Shown in pieces: positions 9,208 to 18,184 of a DNA stretch of 64,000 nucleotides. Within the stretch, counting starts at the first letter, position 1. The number at the start of each line of letters is the position of its first letter. This DNA comes from Rhodopseudomonas telluris (lineage in GTDB: Bacteria > Pseudomonadota > Alphaproteobacteria > Rhizobiales > Xanthobacteraceae). The position numbers and the translations under genes are program-made. The stretch lies in contig NZ_JBHLWM010000001.1 in NCBI RefSeq assembly GCF_042432815.1, positions 620,001-684,000 on the forward strand, read 5' to 3'. The notes below the pieces were generated by a model. The model was given only the letters and a program-made list of their open reading frames with translations, did not search any database and had not been told where the DNA came from.

Positions 9208-9340
9208 GCGCGCCCCCTCTCCCGCTTGCGGGAGAGGGCTGGGGTGAGGGTGCCCCGGGCAGTGAGTCAGCCCGCGTGGAGTGGAGTGCCCTCACCCGGA
9301 TCGCTGCGCGATCCGCACCTCTCCCGCAAGCGGGAGAGGT
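9208..9340. repeat. intergenic palindromic repeat, family C, copy 2
   Basis: The second copy of the 130-base unit, in the same orientation and separated from the first by 65 bases. It ends eight bases before the nadC stop codon. The two copies fill the 415-base space between the convergent sleB-like and nadC genes, which otherwise holds no gene. Confidence 0.85.
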
Positions 9341-9348
9341 GCGCTGAA

Positions 9349-10224
9349 CTACGCGTCGATATCGAGCGCGACGTCGAAGTTCGGCGCGGAATGCGTCAGC
9401 GCGCCGGACGACACGTAGTCCACGCCGGTGTCGGCGATGGCGCGGATCGACTGCAGCGTGACGCCGCCGGAGGCCTCTAACACGACGCGGCCTGCGCTCA
9501 TCGCCACCGCGCGCTGCAGCGTAGCGAGGTCCATGTTGTCGAGCAGCACGACGTCGGCGAGGCCGGTGTCGAGCACGTCCTGCAACTGCTCCAGCGTATC
9601 GACCTCGATCTCGACCTTGACGAGATGACCGATCTTCGCCCGCGCCGCTTCCAGCACCGGGCGGATGCCGCCGGCGACCGCGATGTGGTTGTCCTTGATC
9701 AGCACCGCGTCGTCGAGACCGAAGCGGTGATTGAAGCCGCCGCCGCAGCGCACCGCGTATTTCTCCAGCGCGCGCAGGCCGGGCGTCGTCTTGCGCGTGC
9801 AGCAGACCCGCAGCTTGGTGCCGGCGGTGTGGCGGACGTAGTCGGCCGTCAGCGTTGCGATGCCCGACAGCCGGCCGATGAAATTCAGCGCGGTGCGCTC
9901 GGCGGTGAGGATCGCGCGCGCGGGGCCGGATAATGTCAGCAGATGCACGCCGGCGGCCACCGCCTCGCCGTCGCGGACATGCGCGGTGATGGCGATGTCG
10001 GCGGACAGTTGATTGAGCGCTTCGATCGCCAGCGGCAGTCCGGCGATCACGCCCGCCTGCCGCGCCACCATGATGGCGTGGGCCTGGGTGGCTTCGGGGA
10101 TGGTCGCCAGCGAGGTGACGTCGCCTGCGCGGCCGAGGTCTTCGTCGAGCGCGCGGCGCACCGCATCGGCGATGGCGAGCGGCGACAGGAAGGCGTCGGG
10201 ATGCAGCAAGGCGGTCGGGGTCAT
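9349..10224 (-). CDS. nadC: nicotinate-nucleotide pyrophosphorylase (quinolinate phosphoribosyltransferase)
   Basis: A 291-residue cytoplasmic enzyme, normal length for the family. It converts quinolinate and PRPP to nicotinate mononucleotide, CO2 and PPi, the third step of de novo NAD synthesis. Visible features are EDLGRAGDVTS near residue 28, LNFIGRLSGIATLT, the phosphate-binding TRKTTPGLRALEKYAV, and the C-terminal barrel strands VKVEIEVDTLEQ, LLDNMD and LEASGGVT. It lies 34 bases downstream of nadB and completes the nadABC operon. Confidence 0.97.
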   Translation of the reverse strand: MTPTALLHPDAFLSPLAIADAVRRALDEDLGRAGDVTSLATIPEATQAHAIMVARQAGVIAGLPLAIEALNQLSADIAITAHVRDGEAVAAGVHLLTLSGPARAILTAERTALNFIGRLSGIATLTADYVRHTAGTKLRVCCTRKTTPGLRALEKYAVRCGGGFNHRFGLDDAVLIKDNHIAVAGGIRPVLEAARAKIGHLVKVEIEVDTLEQLQDVLDTGLADVVLLDNMDLATLQRAVAMSAGRVVLEASGGVTLQSIRAIADTGVDYVSSGALTHSAPNFDVALDIDA

Positions 10225-10258
10225 GGGAGGCTGCTCCTGAGCAGACGAATGAGGACGG

Positions 10259-11878
10259 TCAGACCAGCGCGGTTTGCGGCTGGGTGGGGAACGGCAGGAT
10301 CACGGCGCCGCCGGGCAGCTCGGCCGCGCGGTCGCGGGCTTCCGCCAGCGTGGTGAGCGTGCGCTTCGCCAGCGCCGGGTTCTCGGCCGGATAGTCGGCG
10401 CGATAATGCGCGCCGCGGCTTTCGGTCCGCGCCAGAGCGGCGGTCGCAACCAGCAGGGCGGCGGTCGCGCTGTTCGAAAGCGCCGGCGAGGCAGCCGTTC
10501 GCTCGAACTCAGCCAGTGCGCGCACCGCTTCGGTGAGCCCGCTGCGCTCGCGGATCACGCCGACCTTGGCTGACATCAGCGCGCGCAGGCTCTGTTCCTG
10601 GACGGGATCGTGCGTGCCTTCGCGCAGATACTGCGCGGGATCGAAGCGGCCGTTGCTGGCCGCGAACTCGCGACCCGCGATATCCTCGGCGATCCGCGCC
10701 GCATACACCACGGCTTCGAGCAGCGAGTTGGAGGCGAGGCGGTTGGCGCCGTGCGCGCCGGTGGACGACACTTCGCCGGCGGCCCACAAGCCGCCGAGCG
10801 AGCTGCGGCCGTGCTCGTCCACCGCGATGCCGCCCATGTGATAATGCGCCGCCGGCGCGATCGGAATCGGCTGCGTCGCCGGATCGATGCCGGCCGAGAT
10901 GCAGCTCTGATACACGGTCGGAAATTCGTGCGCGAACCTGGCGCCGAGCGCCTGCGTGGCGTCGAGAAACGCGCCGCGGCCGGCGGCGACTTCGGCGAAC
11001 ACACCGCGGGCGACGATGTCGCGCGGCGCGAGTTCGGCGAGCGGATGCAGCGCCGGCATGAAGCGCTCGCCGGCGCCGTTGATCAGCGTCGCGCCTTCGC
11101 CGCGCAGCGCCTCGGTGGCGAGCGGCGCGGGATCGCGGCCGACCATGATGGCGGTCGGATGAAACTGCACGAATTCCGGATCGGCGATCAGCGCGCCGGC
11201 ACGCGCCGCGATCGCGAGACCCTGGCCGGAGGCTTCGGCGGGATTGGTCGTCACCGCGTAGAGATGGCCGATGCCGCCGGTGGCGAGCACCACGGCGGAG
11301 GCGGCGATCAGCACCGGCGCGGATGGCGCGCCGACCTTGCGCAGTTGCAGGCCGCTGACGGCGTCGCCGTCGGTGAGCAGCGCTTCGGCGCTCCAGCCTT
11401 CGAGCACGCGGATCGAGGGCGTCGCGCGCACCGCCTGGGTCAGCGCGGTGATGATCGCCTGGCCGGCCATGTCGCCGCGGACATGCACGATGCGGCGCGC
11501 CGAATGCGCGGCTTCGCGCGCCACTGCGAGGCGGCCTTCGAGGTCCCGGTCGAACGGCACGCCATAGGCGAGCAGATCGTGGATGCGCGGCGCGGCTTCG
11601 CGCGCCAGCCCGAGCGCCACCGCCTCGTCGACGATGCCGGCGCCGACCGCGATGGTGTCGGCGGCGTGCGACTCCGCGCTGTCGCCTTCGCCCACTGCAG
11701 CGGCGATGCCGCCTTGCGCCCACGCGGTGGAGGCGCCTTCGCCGAGCGGCGCGGCGCTGATCACCGTCACCGGACGCGGCGCCAGCTTCAGCGCGCAGAA
11801 CAGGCCCGCGAGCCCGCCGCCGACGATGACGATGTCGCCATGCCGGCCGAGCGATTCAAGATCCGGGGTGATACTCAT
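10259..11878 (-). CDS. nadB: L-aspartate oxidase
   Basis: A 539-residue flavoprotein that oxidises L-aspartate to iminoaspartate for NadA. The dinucleotide-binding motif VIVGGGLAGLFCALK is near residue 15, and GEGASTAWAQGGIAA, the substrate-domain HPTAI and the fumarate-reductase-like YHMGGIAVDEHGR follow. ATG 11878 (MSITPDLE) was preferred over the longer in-frame start at 11944 because it places the FAD motif at the usual distance. It lies between nadA and nadC with gaps of about 103 and 34 bases. Confidence 0.96.
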   Translation of the reverse strand: MSITPDLESLGRHGDIVIVGGGLAGLFCALKLAPRPVTVISAAPLGEGASTAWAQGGIAAAVGEGDSAESHAADTIAVGAGIVDEAVALGLAREAAPRIHDLLAYGVPFDRDLEGRLAVAREAAHSARRIVHVRGDMAGQAIITALTQAVRATPSIRVLEGWSAEALLTDGDAVSGLQLRKVGAPSAPVLIAASAVVLATGGIGHLYAVTTNPAEASGQGLAIAARAGALIADPEFVQFHPTAIMVGRDPAPLATEALRGEGATLINGAGERFMPALHPLAELAPRDIVARGVFAEVAAGRGAFLDATQALGARFAHEFPTVYQSCISAGIDPATQPIPIAPAAHYHMGGIAVDEHGRSSLGGLWAAGEVSSTGAHGANRLASNSLLEAVVYAARIAEDIAGREFAASNGRFDPAQYLREGTHDPVQEQSLRALMSAKVGVIRERSGLTEAVRALAEFERTAASPALSNSATAALLVATAALARTESRGAHYRADYPAENPALAKRTLTTLAEARDRAAELPGGAVILPFPTQPQTALV

Positions 11879-11981
11879 CGGCGATCCAACTCTCGCACGC
11901 TGTCTCGCGAACGCCTTGACGCGGACGACGGCCGGAGATCGCACAGAGGCGCCGTCGTCCGCTTCGCCGCCAGCTGCGGCG

Positions 11982-13094
11982 TCAGTTCTTCAGGTTGATC
12001 ATCCGCTCCACGGAGCGGCGGGCCGGCGCGATGATGGCGGGATCGACCGTTACTTCCTCGCGCAGGTACACCAGGCTGTCGAGAATCTTCGCCAGCGTGA
12101 TCCGCTTCATGTGCGGGCACAGATTGCACGGTCGCACCATCTCGACGTCCGGCAGCTCGGCCTGGACGTTGTCGGCCATCGAGCACTCGGTGATCATCAC
12201 CACGCGCCTGGGATGCTTGGTCTTGACCCAGTTGATCATATGGGCGGTCGAGCCGGTGAAGTCGGCCTCGGCCAGCACGTCCGGCGGGCATTCCGGATGC
12301 GCGATGATCTTCACGCTCGGATCGGCCTCGCGATACACGCGTAGTTCGTCGCCGGTGAAGCGCTCGTGCACTTCGCAGGCGCCCTTCCAGGCGATGATCT
12401 TCACCTTGGTCTGCGACGCGACGTAGCGCGCCAGATATTGATCCGGCACCATGATGACGCGGTCGACGCCGAGGCTCTCCACGACCTGCACGGCGTTGGA
12501 CGAGGTGCAGCAGATATCGACTTCGGCCTTCACGTCCGCGGACGTGTTGACGTAAGCGACCACCGGCACGCCGGGGAATTTGTCGCGCAGCAAACGCACA
12601 TCCGCGCCCGTGATCGACGACGCCAGCGAGCAGCCGGCGCGCGAATCCGGGATCAGCACGCGCTTCTCCGGGCTGAGGATCTTCGAGGTCTCCGCCATGA
12701 AGTGCACGCCGCACTGGATGATGGTCGAGGCCTTCACCTTGGTGGCCTCGACCGCGAGCTGCAGCGAGTCGCCGACGATGTCGGAAACGCAGTGGAAGAT
12801 CTCCGGCGTCTGGTAGTTGTGCGCCAGGATCACGGCGTCGCGCTCGCGCTTCAGCTCGTTGATCGCCTTGACGTAGGGCGCCATGAACGGCCACTCGACC
12901 GGCGGGATGACGTTCTGCACGCGCGCATAGAGATGCGCGGTCGCGGCCTCGACCTCGGGAGTCCAGTCGAGCGGTGGCATCGGCAGCGCGCGCGCGGTCT
13001 CGGACGGCGTCGGCGCGGTGCGGGGGAGCGCAGCCTCGCGGCCATATGCCGGCCGGCCGAAATTCTCCGGCCCGTACAATTCAGCAAGCGGCAT
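11982..13094 (-). CDS. nadA: quinolinate synthase
   Basis: A 370-residue 4Fe-4S enzyme that condenses iminoaspartate with dihydroxyacetone phosphate to quinolinate. Conserved segments are ILAHNYQTPEI, IIQCGVHFMAETSKIL, PDSRAGCSLA, YVNTSADVKAEVDICCTSSN, HPECPPDV, GSTAHMI and the C-terminal PCNLCPHMKRITL. The three cluster cysteines are expected in the GCSLA, CPP and PCNLC regions. The start at 13094 is chosen because AGGAGG lies seven bases upstream. Longer in-frame starts would run through the palindrome at 13118-13138 that is taken as the operator. First gene of the nadABC operon. Confidence 0.96.
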   Translation of the reverse strand: MPLAELYGPENFGRPAYGREAALPRTAPTPSETARALPMPPLDWTPEVEAATAHLYARVQNVIPPVEWPFMAPYVKAINELKRERDAVILAHNYQTPEIFHCVSDIVGDSLQLAVEATKVKASTIIQCGVHFMAETSKILSPEKRVLIPDSRAGCSLASSITGADVRLLRDKFPGVPVVAYVNTSADVKAEVDICCTSSNAVQVVESLGVDRVIMVPDQYLARYVASQTKVKIIAWKGACEVHERFTGDELRVYREADPSVKIIAHPECPPDVLAEADFTGSTAHMINWVKTKHPRRVVMITECSMADNVQAELPDVEMVRPCNLCPHMKRITLAKILDSLVYLREEVTVDPAIIAPARRSVERMINLKN

Positions 13095-13117
13095 CCCGGC
13101 CTCCTGTTCGGCTCCAA

Positions 13118-13138
13118 ATATGCTCAACATGAGCATAT
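13118..13138. promoter_or_regulatory. perfect 21-bp palindrome before nadA, candidate NadQ operator
   Basis: Arms ATATGCTCA and TGAGCATAT flank a three-base spacer; all nine base pairs match. It ends 24 bases upstream of the nadA start codon, a position suited to repression. NadQ (COG4111) is predicted by comparative genomics to control NAD genes in alphaproteobacteria, and its gene is at 18185-19189. Assignment of this site to NadQ is inference. Confidence 0.75.
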
Positions 13139-13245
13139 GCTGGGTCTGAGAAATCCGGCCGCGGAGGGCCGGCGCTGTCACACATCTGATCTTCGCGATC
13201 GCCTGCGTCCGGCGTCTTCCCGCCGGATAGCTCAGCGATGCTGAC

Positions 13246-13266
13246 TTATCCTCATTAAGAGCAAAT
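13246..13266. promoter_or_regulatory. degenerate second copy of the nadA palindrome
   Basis: The plus strand reads TTATCCTCA-TTA-AGAGCAAAT, with the same length and spacing as the site at 13118-13138 and 14 of 18 arm positions identical. The two centres are 128 bases apart in the nadA/acuI divergent region of 335 bases. Confidence 0.5.
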
Positions 13267-13429
13267 CTAATATAGCATGCAGGTTGTGGTTCCGCCAGTC
13301 GCCCAAAGGACCAAATCGTCACAGCAGAACGCCAGAATTGCATCGCTGCAGCGCAACGCGATCTTTACAGCGCACCGCCGCTTTCTCTAACTCAGCGGCA
13401 GGTTTCAAGAACACCACAGAGGAAACGAC

Positions 13430-14416
13430 ATGGCGACGTTCAAGGCGATCCGCATCGACAAGGCGGAGAAGGGCACCACCGCAGCGCTGACGCAGTTCGA
13501 CGACGCCGAGCTGATGGATGGCGACGTCACCGTCGCGGTCGAGTGGTCCACCGTGAACTACAAGGATGGCCTCGCGGTCACCGGCAAGTCGCCGGTGGTG
13601 CGCCGTTTCCCGATGATCGCCGGCATCGATTTCGCCGGCACCGTGCTCGAGAGTAGTCATCCGTCGTGGAAGGCCGGCGACAAGGTCGTCTGTAACGGCT
13701 GGGGCATGGGCGAGACGCATCTTGGCGCCTACGCCGAGAAGGCGCGGGTGAAGGGCGACTGGCTGGTGCGGCTGCCCGACGGCATCAGCGCGCGCGACGC
13801 GATGGCGATCGGCACCGCGGGCTACACCGCGATGCTCAGCGTGCTGGCGCTGGAGAAGCACGGCCTGACGCCGAAGGACGGCCCGGTGGTGGTGACCGGC
13901 GCGGCCGGCGGTGTCGGCTCGGTGGCGATCGCGCTGCTGTCGAAGCTCGGCTACCACGTCATCGCCTCGACCGGTCGCACCTCGGAGGAGGCCTATCTGC
14001 GCGAGCTCGGCGCTACCGAGATCATCGACCGCAACGAACTCTCCGCGCCCGGCAAGCCGCTCGGCAAGGAACGCTGGGCCGGCGGTATCGACAGCGTCGG
14101 TTCGACCACGCTCGCCAATCTGCTGGCGATGACCAAGTACCGCGGCGCCATCGCGGCCTGCGGCCTCGCGGCCGGCATGGACCTGCCCGCGTCGGTCGCG
14201 CCCTTCATTTTGCGCGGAGTGTGTCTTTACGGCATCGACTCGGTGATGTGCCCGCTTCCTGAGCGCCAGAAGGCCTGGAGCCGGCTCGCGACCGACCTCG
14301 ATCGCGCAAAACTCGGGCAGATGACCCAGGAAATCGGCCTCGACCAGGTGATCGACACCGGTGCCAAAGTTCTGGCGGGCCAAGTGCGCGGTCGAATCGT
14401 GGTGAAAATTGCGTAG
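13430..14416 (+). CDS. acuI: acrylyl-CoA reductase (AcuI/YhdH)-family oxidoreductase
   Basis: A 328-residue zinc-free medium-chain dehydrogenase. The N-terminal half has the family hallmarks VEWSTVNYKDGLAVTGKSPV and IAGIDFAGTV. The nucleotide-binding motif VVVTGAAGGVGSVAIALLSKLG is near residue 150, followed by ASTGRTSEEAYLRELGA. These match the AcuI/YhdH group, which reduces acrylyl-CoA to propionyl-CoA with NADPH. It is a single gene transcribed divergently from nadA; GAGGAAACGAC precedes the ATG. Substrate is inferred from family resemblance. Confidence 0.85.
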   Translation: MATFKAIRIDKAEKGTTAALTQFDDAELMDGDVTVAVEWSTVNYKDGLAVTGKSPVVRRFPMIAGIDFAGTVLESSHPSWKAGDKVVCNGWGMGETHLGAYAEKARVKGDWLVRLPDGISARDAMAIGTAGYTAMLSVLALEKHGLTPKDGPVVVTGAAGGVGSVAIALLSKLGYHVIASTGRTSEEAYLRELGATEIIDRNELSAPGKPLGKERWAGGIDSVGSTTLANLLAMTKYRGAIAACGLAAGMDLPASVAPFILRGVCLYGIDSVMCPLPERQKAWSRLATDLDRAKLGQMTQEIGLDQVIDTGAKVLAGQVRGRIVVKIA

Positions 14417-14516
14417 CCGTTCAGACTTTACCAACCAAGCTGCGCCAATGTTGCCGCAGTTTGTATGGTAAGGAGCGGGTTAACGGAAGAATCCCCGCGC
14501 CAGTAGGAGTTCAGGC

Positions 14517-15095
14517 ATGTTCTCGCGTATCGTCTACGGAGCCCTGATGGCTGGAGCGACGGTCCTGCCCGCGATGGCAGGGTCGATGAACGCAGACGAA
14601 GCCCGCAAGTTTGTCTCCGGCAAGGTGTTTGCCTTTACCTGCTTCGACGGCACCCGCGGCGCCGGCCGCGTCTTCGACGACGGCGGCGCCGCCGGCTCGG
14701 TGCAGTTCTCCGGCTCCGGGCCGAACCGCTTCATGCGGCTGCCCGGCAACACGCTCCAGGTGCGCGGCCAGTCCATCTGCGCATCCATCAAGGGCATCCC
14801 GTTCGATCCCTGCTTCAATCTCGACAAGACCAGCGAGCGTAGCTTCCGTGGCTCGGTGTCAGGCATGGGCTTCGCCTATTGCGACTTCCGCCATCAGGGC
14901 ACGGGTCAGATGATGATGGCCCGCGCGCTGGCACGTCAGCCGCGCGCCCCGCGTCCGGCCCGGTCGGCCGACGCTGCCCCGAAGGAAGTCGTCGCCAGCG
15001 TCCCGACCCCGCGCGTCGAGGCGACCCGCCTCGAAGCGCCCAGGGAAGCCGCGAAGGTCGAAGCAGCGTCCGAGCTCCGCCGCTCGACGGACTGA
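14517..15095 (+). CDS. secreted hypothetical protein with proline/alanine-rich tail
   Basis: A 192-residue protein with a signal peptide (about residues 1-22, cut near AMAG). The mature domain of about 110 residues contains four cysteines (in AFTCFDGTRG, SICASIKG, DPCFNLD and FAYCDFRHQ), which could form two disulfides in the periplasm. The tail from about residue 140 is Arg/Pro/Ala-rich with repeated RxxAPR-like runs. A GTAGGAG ribosome site precedes the start. No family is recognised beyond a rhizobial conserved hypothetical. Confidence 0.75.
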   Translation: MFSRIVYGALMAGATVLPAMAGSMNADEARKFVSGKVFAFTCFDGTRGAGRVFDDGGAAGSVQFSGSGPNRFMRLPGNTLQVRGQSICASIKGIPFDPCFNLDKTSERSFRGSVSGMGFAYCDFRHQGTGQMMMARALARQPRAPRPARSADAAPKEVVASVPTPRVEATRLEAPREAAKVEAASELRRSTD

Positions 15096-15134
15096 TTAGC
15101 ACTGAGCTTCAGAACCCTCTCGCCACACGCACTT

Positions 15135-15243
15135 CCTCATGCTGAGGAGGCGCTACGCGCTGTCTCGAAGCATGCGCCGCGAACACGGTGTGGCCCCATC
15201 CTTCGAGACGCCCGGCTTCGCCGGGCTCCTTCAGGATGAGGAT
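15135..15243. repeat. intergenic palindromic repeat, family B, copy 1
   Basis: CCTCATGCTGAGGAGG, then GGCCCCATCCTTCGAGACGC, CCCGGCTTCGCCGGG and CTCCTTCAGGATGAGG. It is the inverse of the unit at 23975-24082. The outer arms are CCTCAT/ATGAGG. Confidence 0.8.
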
Positions 15244-15316
15244 TCAGTGCCGGTGGATAGGCTTGGGGCGTCCATCTCTCGACGTGTGCTCTGCCGCTGA
15301 GTAACCGCACTTACTT

Positions 15317-15405
15317 CGTCGTGGCCGGGCTTGTCCCGGCCATCCACGTCTTGCGCGCCGCGTCTGCCGCATGCGTGGATGCCCGGCACAAGGCCGGGCA
15401 TGACG
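15317..15405. repeat. intergenic palindromic repeat, family A
   Basis: CGTCGTGGCCGGGCTTGTCC ... CATCCACG pairs with CGTGGATGCCCGGCACAAGG ... CATGACGA. Together with the family B copy it fills the 333-base gap between the convergent secreted-protein and DUF2339 genes; no gene is seen there. Confidence 0.85.
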
Positions 15406-15428
15406 AAAGAGAGCCCGAGTCGCTCAAG

Positions 15429-18134
15429 CTAAGTCGTCGGCGGTGCGACAGGGGCCTGCGATCCCGACCGCGGGCGGAACAGGATACGCTGGTACAGCCA
15501 GCCGATCGCCACCAGCACCAGACCCAGACCCATGAACGACAGCGCCCGGTACACGCCGGTGAGTGTCGACATGTCGATCAGGAACGCCTTGCCGATCGTG
15601 AGGGCGATCACCACCGCCGACGCGAGGCGGGCGCGTTGCGAGTCGAACAGCAAGCCGGCGCCGAGCAACAGCACGCCGCAGCCGAGCCAGGCCAGCGAGT
15701 AGGTGTATTGCTCCGCATCGCTGGCGTCGCCCATCGACAGCACCGGGCCTTGATACAGGCGGCGGATTTCCAGCGTCACGTAAGCGAGCCCCATCAGCAG
15801 CGCGAGCGCGGCGAAGCTGTTGGCGTAAGACGGACGACGAAGTCCCGCGACCGCGTAGGACAGCAGCAAGGCGAGCAGCGCTGGCGCGGCATAAGCGAGC
15901 AGCAGCTGGTTCAGCACCAGGCCGTTGATATATGCCGACCAGAACAGCGGGTTTTCCAGCAGCAGCAATCCACCGAGGCTCGCGAGCGCGGCGAACACGG
16001 CGAGCAGCACCGCGGCGACGTTGTGGACGATGCTGTGGCTGCGGCGACGCAGCCGCTCCAGCCCGATCGCCATTGCCAGCGCGACGCAGACCTGCAGCGC
16101 GACCTCGGTCAGCCCGGCGTTGTCGTGATACACGTCGCCGCCGTTCACCGCGTGGCGGATCTGCAGGAAGGCCAGCAGCACGGTGAACAGGATCGCGGCG
16201 GATTCCACCATGCGTAGCGGCACGTCGTCGCCGCGCCGGCGCAGCCAGACGCTGCCCAGCCAGAACGACGCCGCCGGCACGCCATAGCCCCACAGCAGCC
16301 AGTTGAAGATCGGCGTGGTGCCGACCGCATCGCCGACGATGCGCGGTTCCCAGCCGATCCGCATCACCACGATGGCGGCGAGGATCGCGGCGAGCCAGCG
16401 CAGGAACGGGATCGGCCGCTGCAGCGAGATCCAGGCGGTGGCCGCGCTCATCAGCGCCAGCGCGATCGTCAGCCAGCCCTTCTCCAGCGCGAAGGTCAGC
16501 GCCAGCGCCAAGGCGCCGAGCGTGCCGGTGGCGTAGAGCGCCGTCGAGATCGCGAGGCCGGGACGTTTGTCGCGTTTGCTGAGTGCTTCCGTCGCCGCGC
16601 CGAACGCCGCGGCGATCAGCACCGCAACGATCGCGAACGGGATCGAGCGATCGAGATGAGCAATGCGCGCATACAGCGCGATCAGCAGCGCCAGCGGCGC
16701 GAATACGCCCGCTGCGGCCCACACAACCGGCACGGCCGCGTTGGTGCCGCGGCCCTGCGCCAGCAGGCCGGCGCCGCCGAAGCCGAGCGCGAACAACGCC
16801 GCGACGATCAGATGCGTCGTCACCGAACCGGCGAGCGGATCCGCGTCGATGCCGGGCAGCGGCGCACCCTGCAGCACGAGCAGTTCGGGCATCGTCCGCA
16901 CCGCCCACAGCAGGAACACCAGGGCCGCCAGCACAGCGGCGGCCGCGACGGCCGCGGTCGCCGACGCCGCGCGCCAGGCGATGCCGAGCGTCGCGGCGAC
17001 CAGCAGCGCGAACACGATCATCGCCGCATCGCTGTGGCCGCAATCGACCACGATCAGCGCGGCCGCGAGTAGGAAAGTCGCCAGCGATCCGGACGAGATC
17101 GGTTCGATCCGGCCGTCGTCCTGCGACGGTCCGAACAGGAAGCCGCCGACCACCAGCAGCGCGGCGAGCGCGAAGCTGGCGATGACGTGGAAGGTCGGAG
17201 GCGCCAGCGATTGCGCCACGATGTCGAGCCCCGGCAGCGTCCATAGGAAGGCGAGCGCGATCGTCGCCAGCGCCAGCCATCGCCACAGCCGGATTCGGGC
17301 GAGGCCGAACGAGGCTGCGGTGATCACCGCCAGATAGATATACAGCGCCCAGTAGTCCGGCTTGCCCGACGACACCAGGATCGGCGTGACGAAGCCGGCA
17401 ACGACGCCGAGTCCGGCCAGCGCGGGGCCGTGTAGCAGCGCCGCCGCGAGCGTGCCGAGCGCGACCAGTCCGAGCAGGATGAAGGCGCTGGCTGGCGCAA
17501 GGAAGTCGTACAGCGCGTAGGCGGCATACACCGTCGCGAACGCCGTCGCGGTGCCGGCGGCGGTGAGGATCGCCGGGATGTTGGCGATCGGCAGCGTGCG
17601 GATGTTGGCGACGTCGTCCTTGCGCCGCGTCCATTCGCCGGCGCCGAGCAGCGCCAGCGCGAACAGGCCGCCGAGCAGCACGCGCACGCCCGGGCCCAGC
17701 AGGCCTTGCTCGATCGAGTAGCGCACCATGAAGAAGCCGCCGAGCGCCAGCGTCAGGCCGCCGACCCACACCACCCAGCGAGTGCCGATGCGCTCTTCGA
17801 AACCGGGCTTCGCTTCCGGCGATGCAGGAGCCGCGGGCGGCACGGCCGTGGCCGCCGGCTGTTCGGTGGGGGACAGCGCGGGCTCGGCAGGCTCAGCCGC
17901 CGCGGTCGTCGTGATTTCCTCGGCAGGTTGAAGGTCGGGCGCCAGCGGCACTTCGCCCACGACGGGCGTGCGAGGCGGCGCCGTGGCGGCTGTGGCGCTC
18001 GGCCGCGGCGCCAGCGGCTGACCGGCTTGCAGCGCGTCGAGCCGCGCCTGCAGCGCGAGGGAGCGGTTGTTGGCCTTGCGCGCCAGCATCAAGGCGACGA
18101 GGGCGATCACGAGCGACAGCAGTTCGAACATCAT
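15429..18134 (-). CDS. DUF2339 family polytopic membrane protein
   Basis: A 901-residue protein. An N-terminal helix (FELLSLVIALVALMLA) is followed by a Pro/Ala/Glu-rich stretch of about 100 residues, then GFEERIGTRWVVWVGGLTLALGG, which marks the start of the DUF2339 core. From there to the end it is almost all hydrophobic, with more than 20 predicted TM segments. The function of the family is unknown. It is last in a minus-strand run after nadQ (50 bases). Two ATG codons (18134, 18131) are adjacent. Confidence 0.88.
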   Translation of the reverse strand: MMFELLSLVIALVALMLARKANNRSLALQARLDALQAGQPLAPRPSATAATAPPRTPVVGEVPLAPDLQPAEEITTTAAAEPAEPALSPTEQPAATAVPPAAPASPEAKPGFEERIGTRWVVWVGGLTLALGGFFMVRYSIEQGLLGPGVRVLLGGLFALALLGAGEWTRRKDDVANIRTLPIANIPAILTAAGTATAFATVYAAYALYDFLAPASAFILLGLVALGTLAAALLHGPALAGLGVVAGFVTPILVSSGKPDYWALYIYLAVITAASFGLARIRLWRWLALATIALAFLWTLPGLDIVAQSLAPPTFHVIASFALAALLVVGGFLFGPSQDDGRIEPISSGSLATFLLAAALIVVDCGHSDAAMIVFALLVAATLGIAWRAASATAAVAAAAVLAALVFLLWAVRTMPELLVLQGAPLPGIDADPLAGSVTTHLIVAALFALGFGGAGLLAQGRGTNAAVPVVWAAAGVFAPLALLIALYARIAHLDRSIPFAIVAVLIAAAFGAATEALSKRDKRPGLAISTALYATGTLGALALALTFALEKGWLTIALALMSAATAWISLQRPIPFLRWLAAILAAIVVMRIGWEPRIVGDAVGTTPIFNWLLWGYGVPAASFWLGSVWLRRRGDDVPLRMVESAAILFTVLLAFLQIRHAVNGGDVYHDNAGLTEVALQVCVALAMAIGLERLRRRSHSIVHNVAAVLLAVFAALASLGGLLLLENPLFWSAYINGLVLNQLLLAYAAPALLALLLSYAVAGLRRPSYANSFAALALLMGLAYVTLEIRRLYQGPVLSMGDASDAEQYTYSLAWLGCGVLLLGAGLLFDSQRARLASAVVIALTIGKAFLIDMSTLTGVYRALSFMGLGLVLVAIGWLYQRILFRPRSGSQAPVAPPTT

Positions 18135-18184
18135 GTCTCCAGGCGCGGCGCCCGGACTCGGGGCTGGTCGCGGATATTACGGGA

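Noticed and set aside
12366..13244. Long plus-strand frame opposite nadA
   Set aside because: Its Arg/His/Asp/Gly-rich composition is typical of the antisense of a high-GC gene, and NadA is unmistakable on the other strand.
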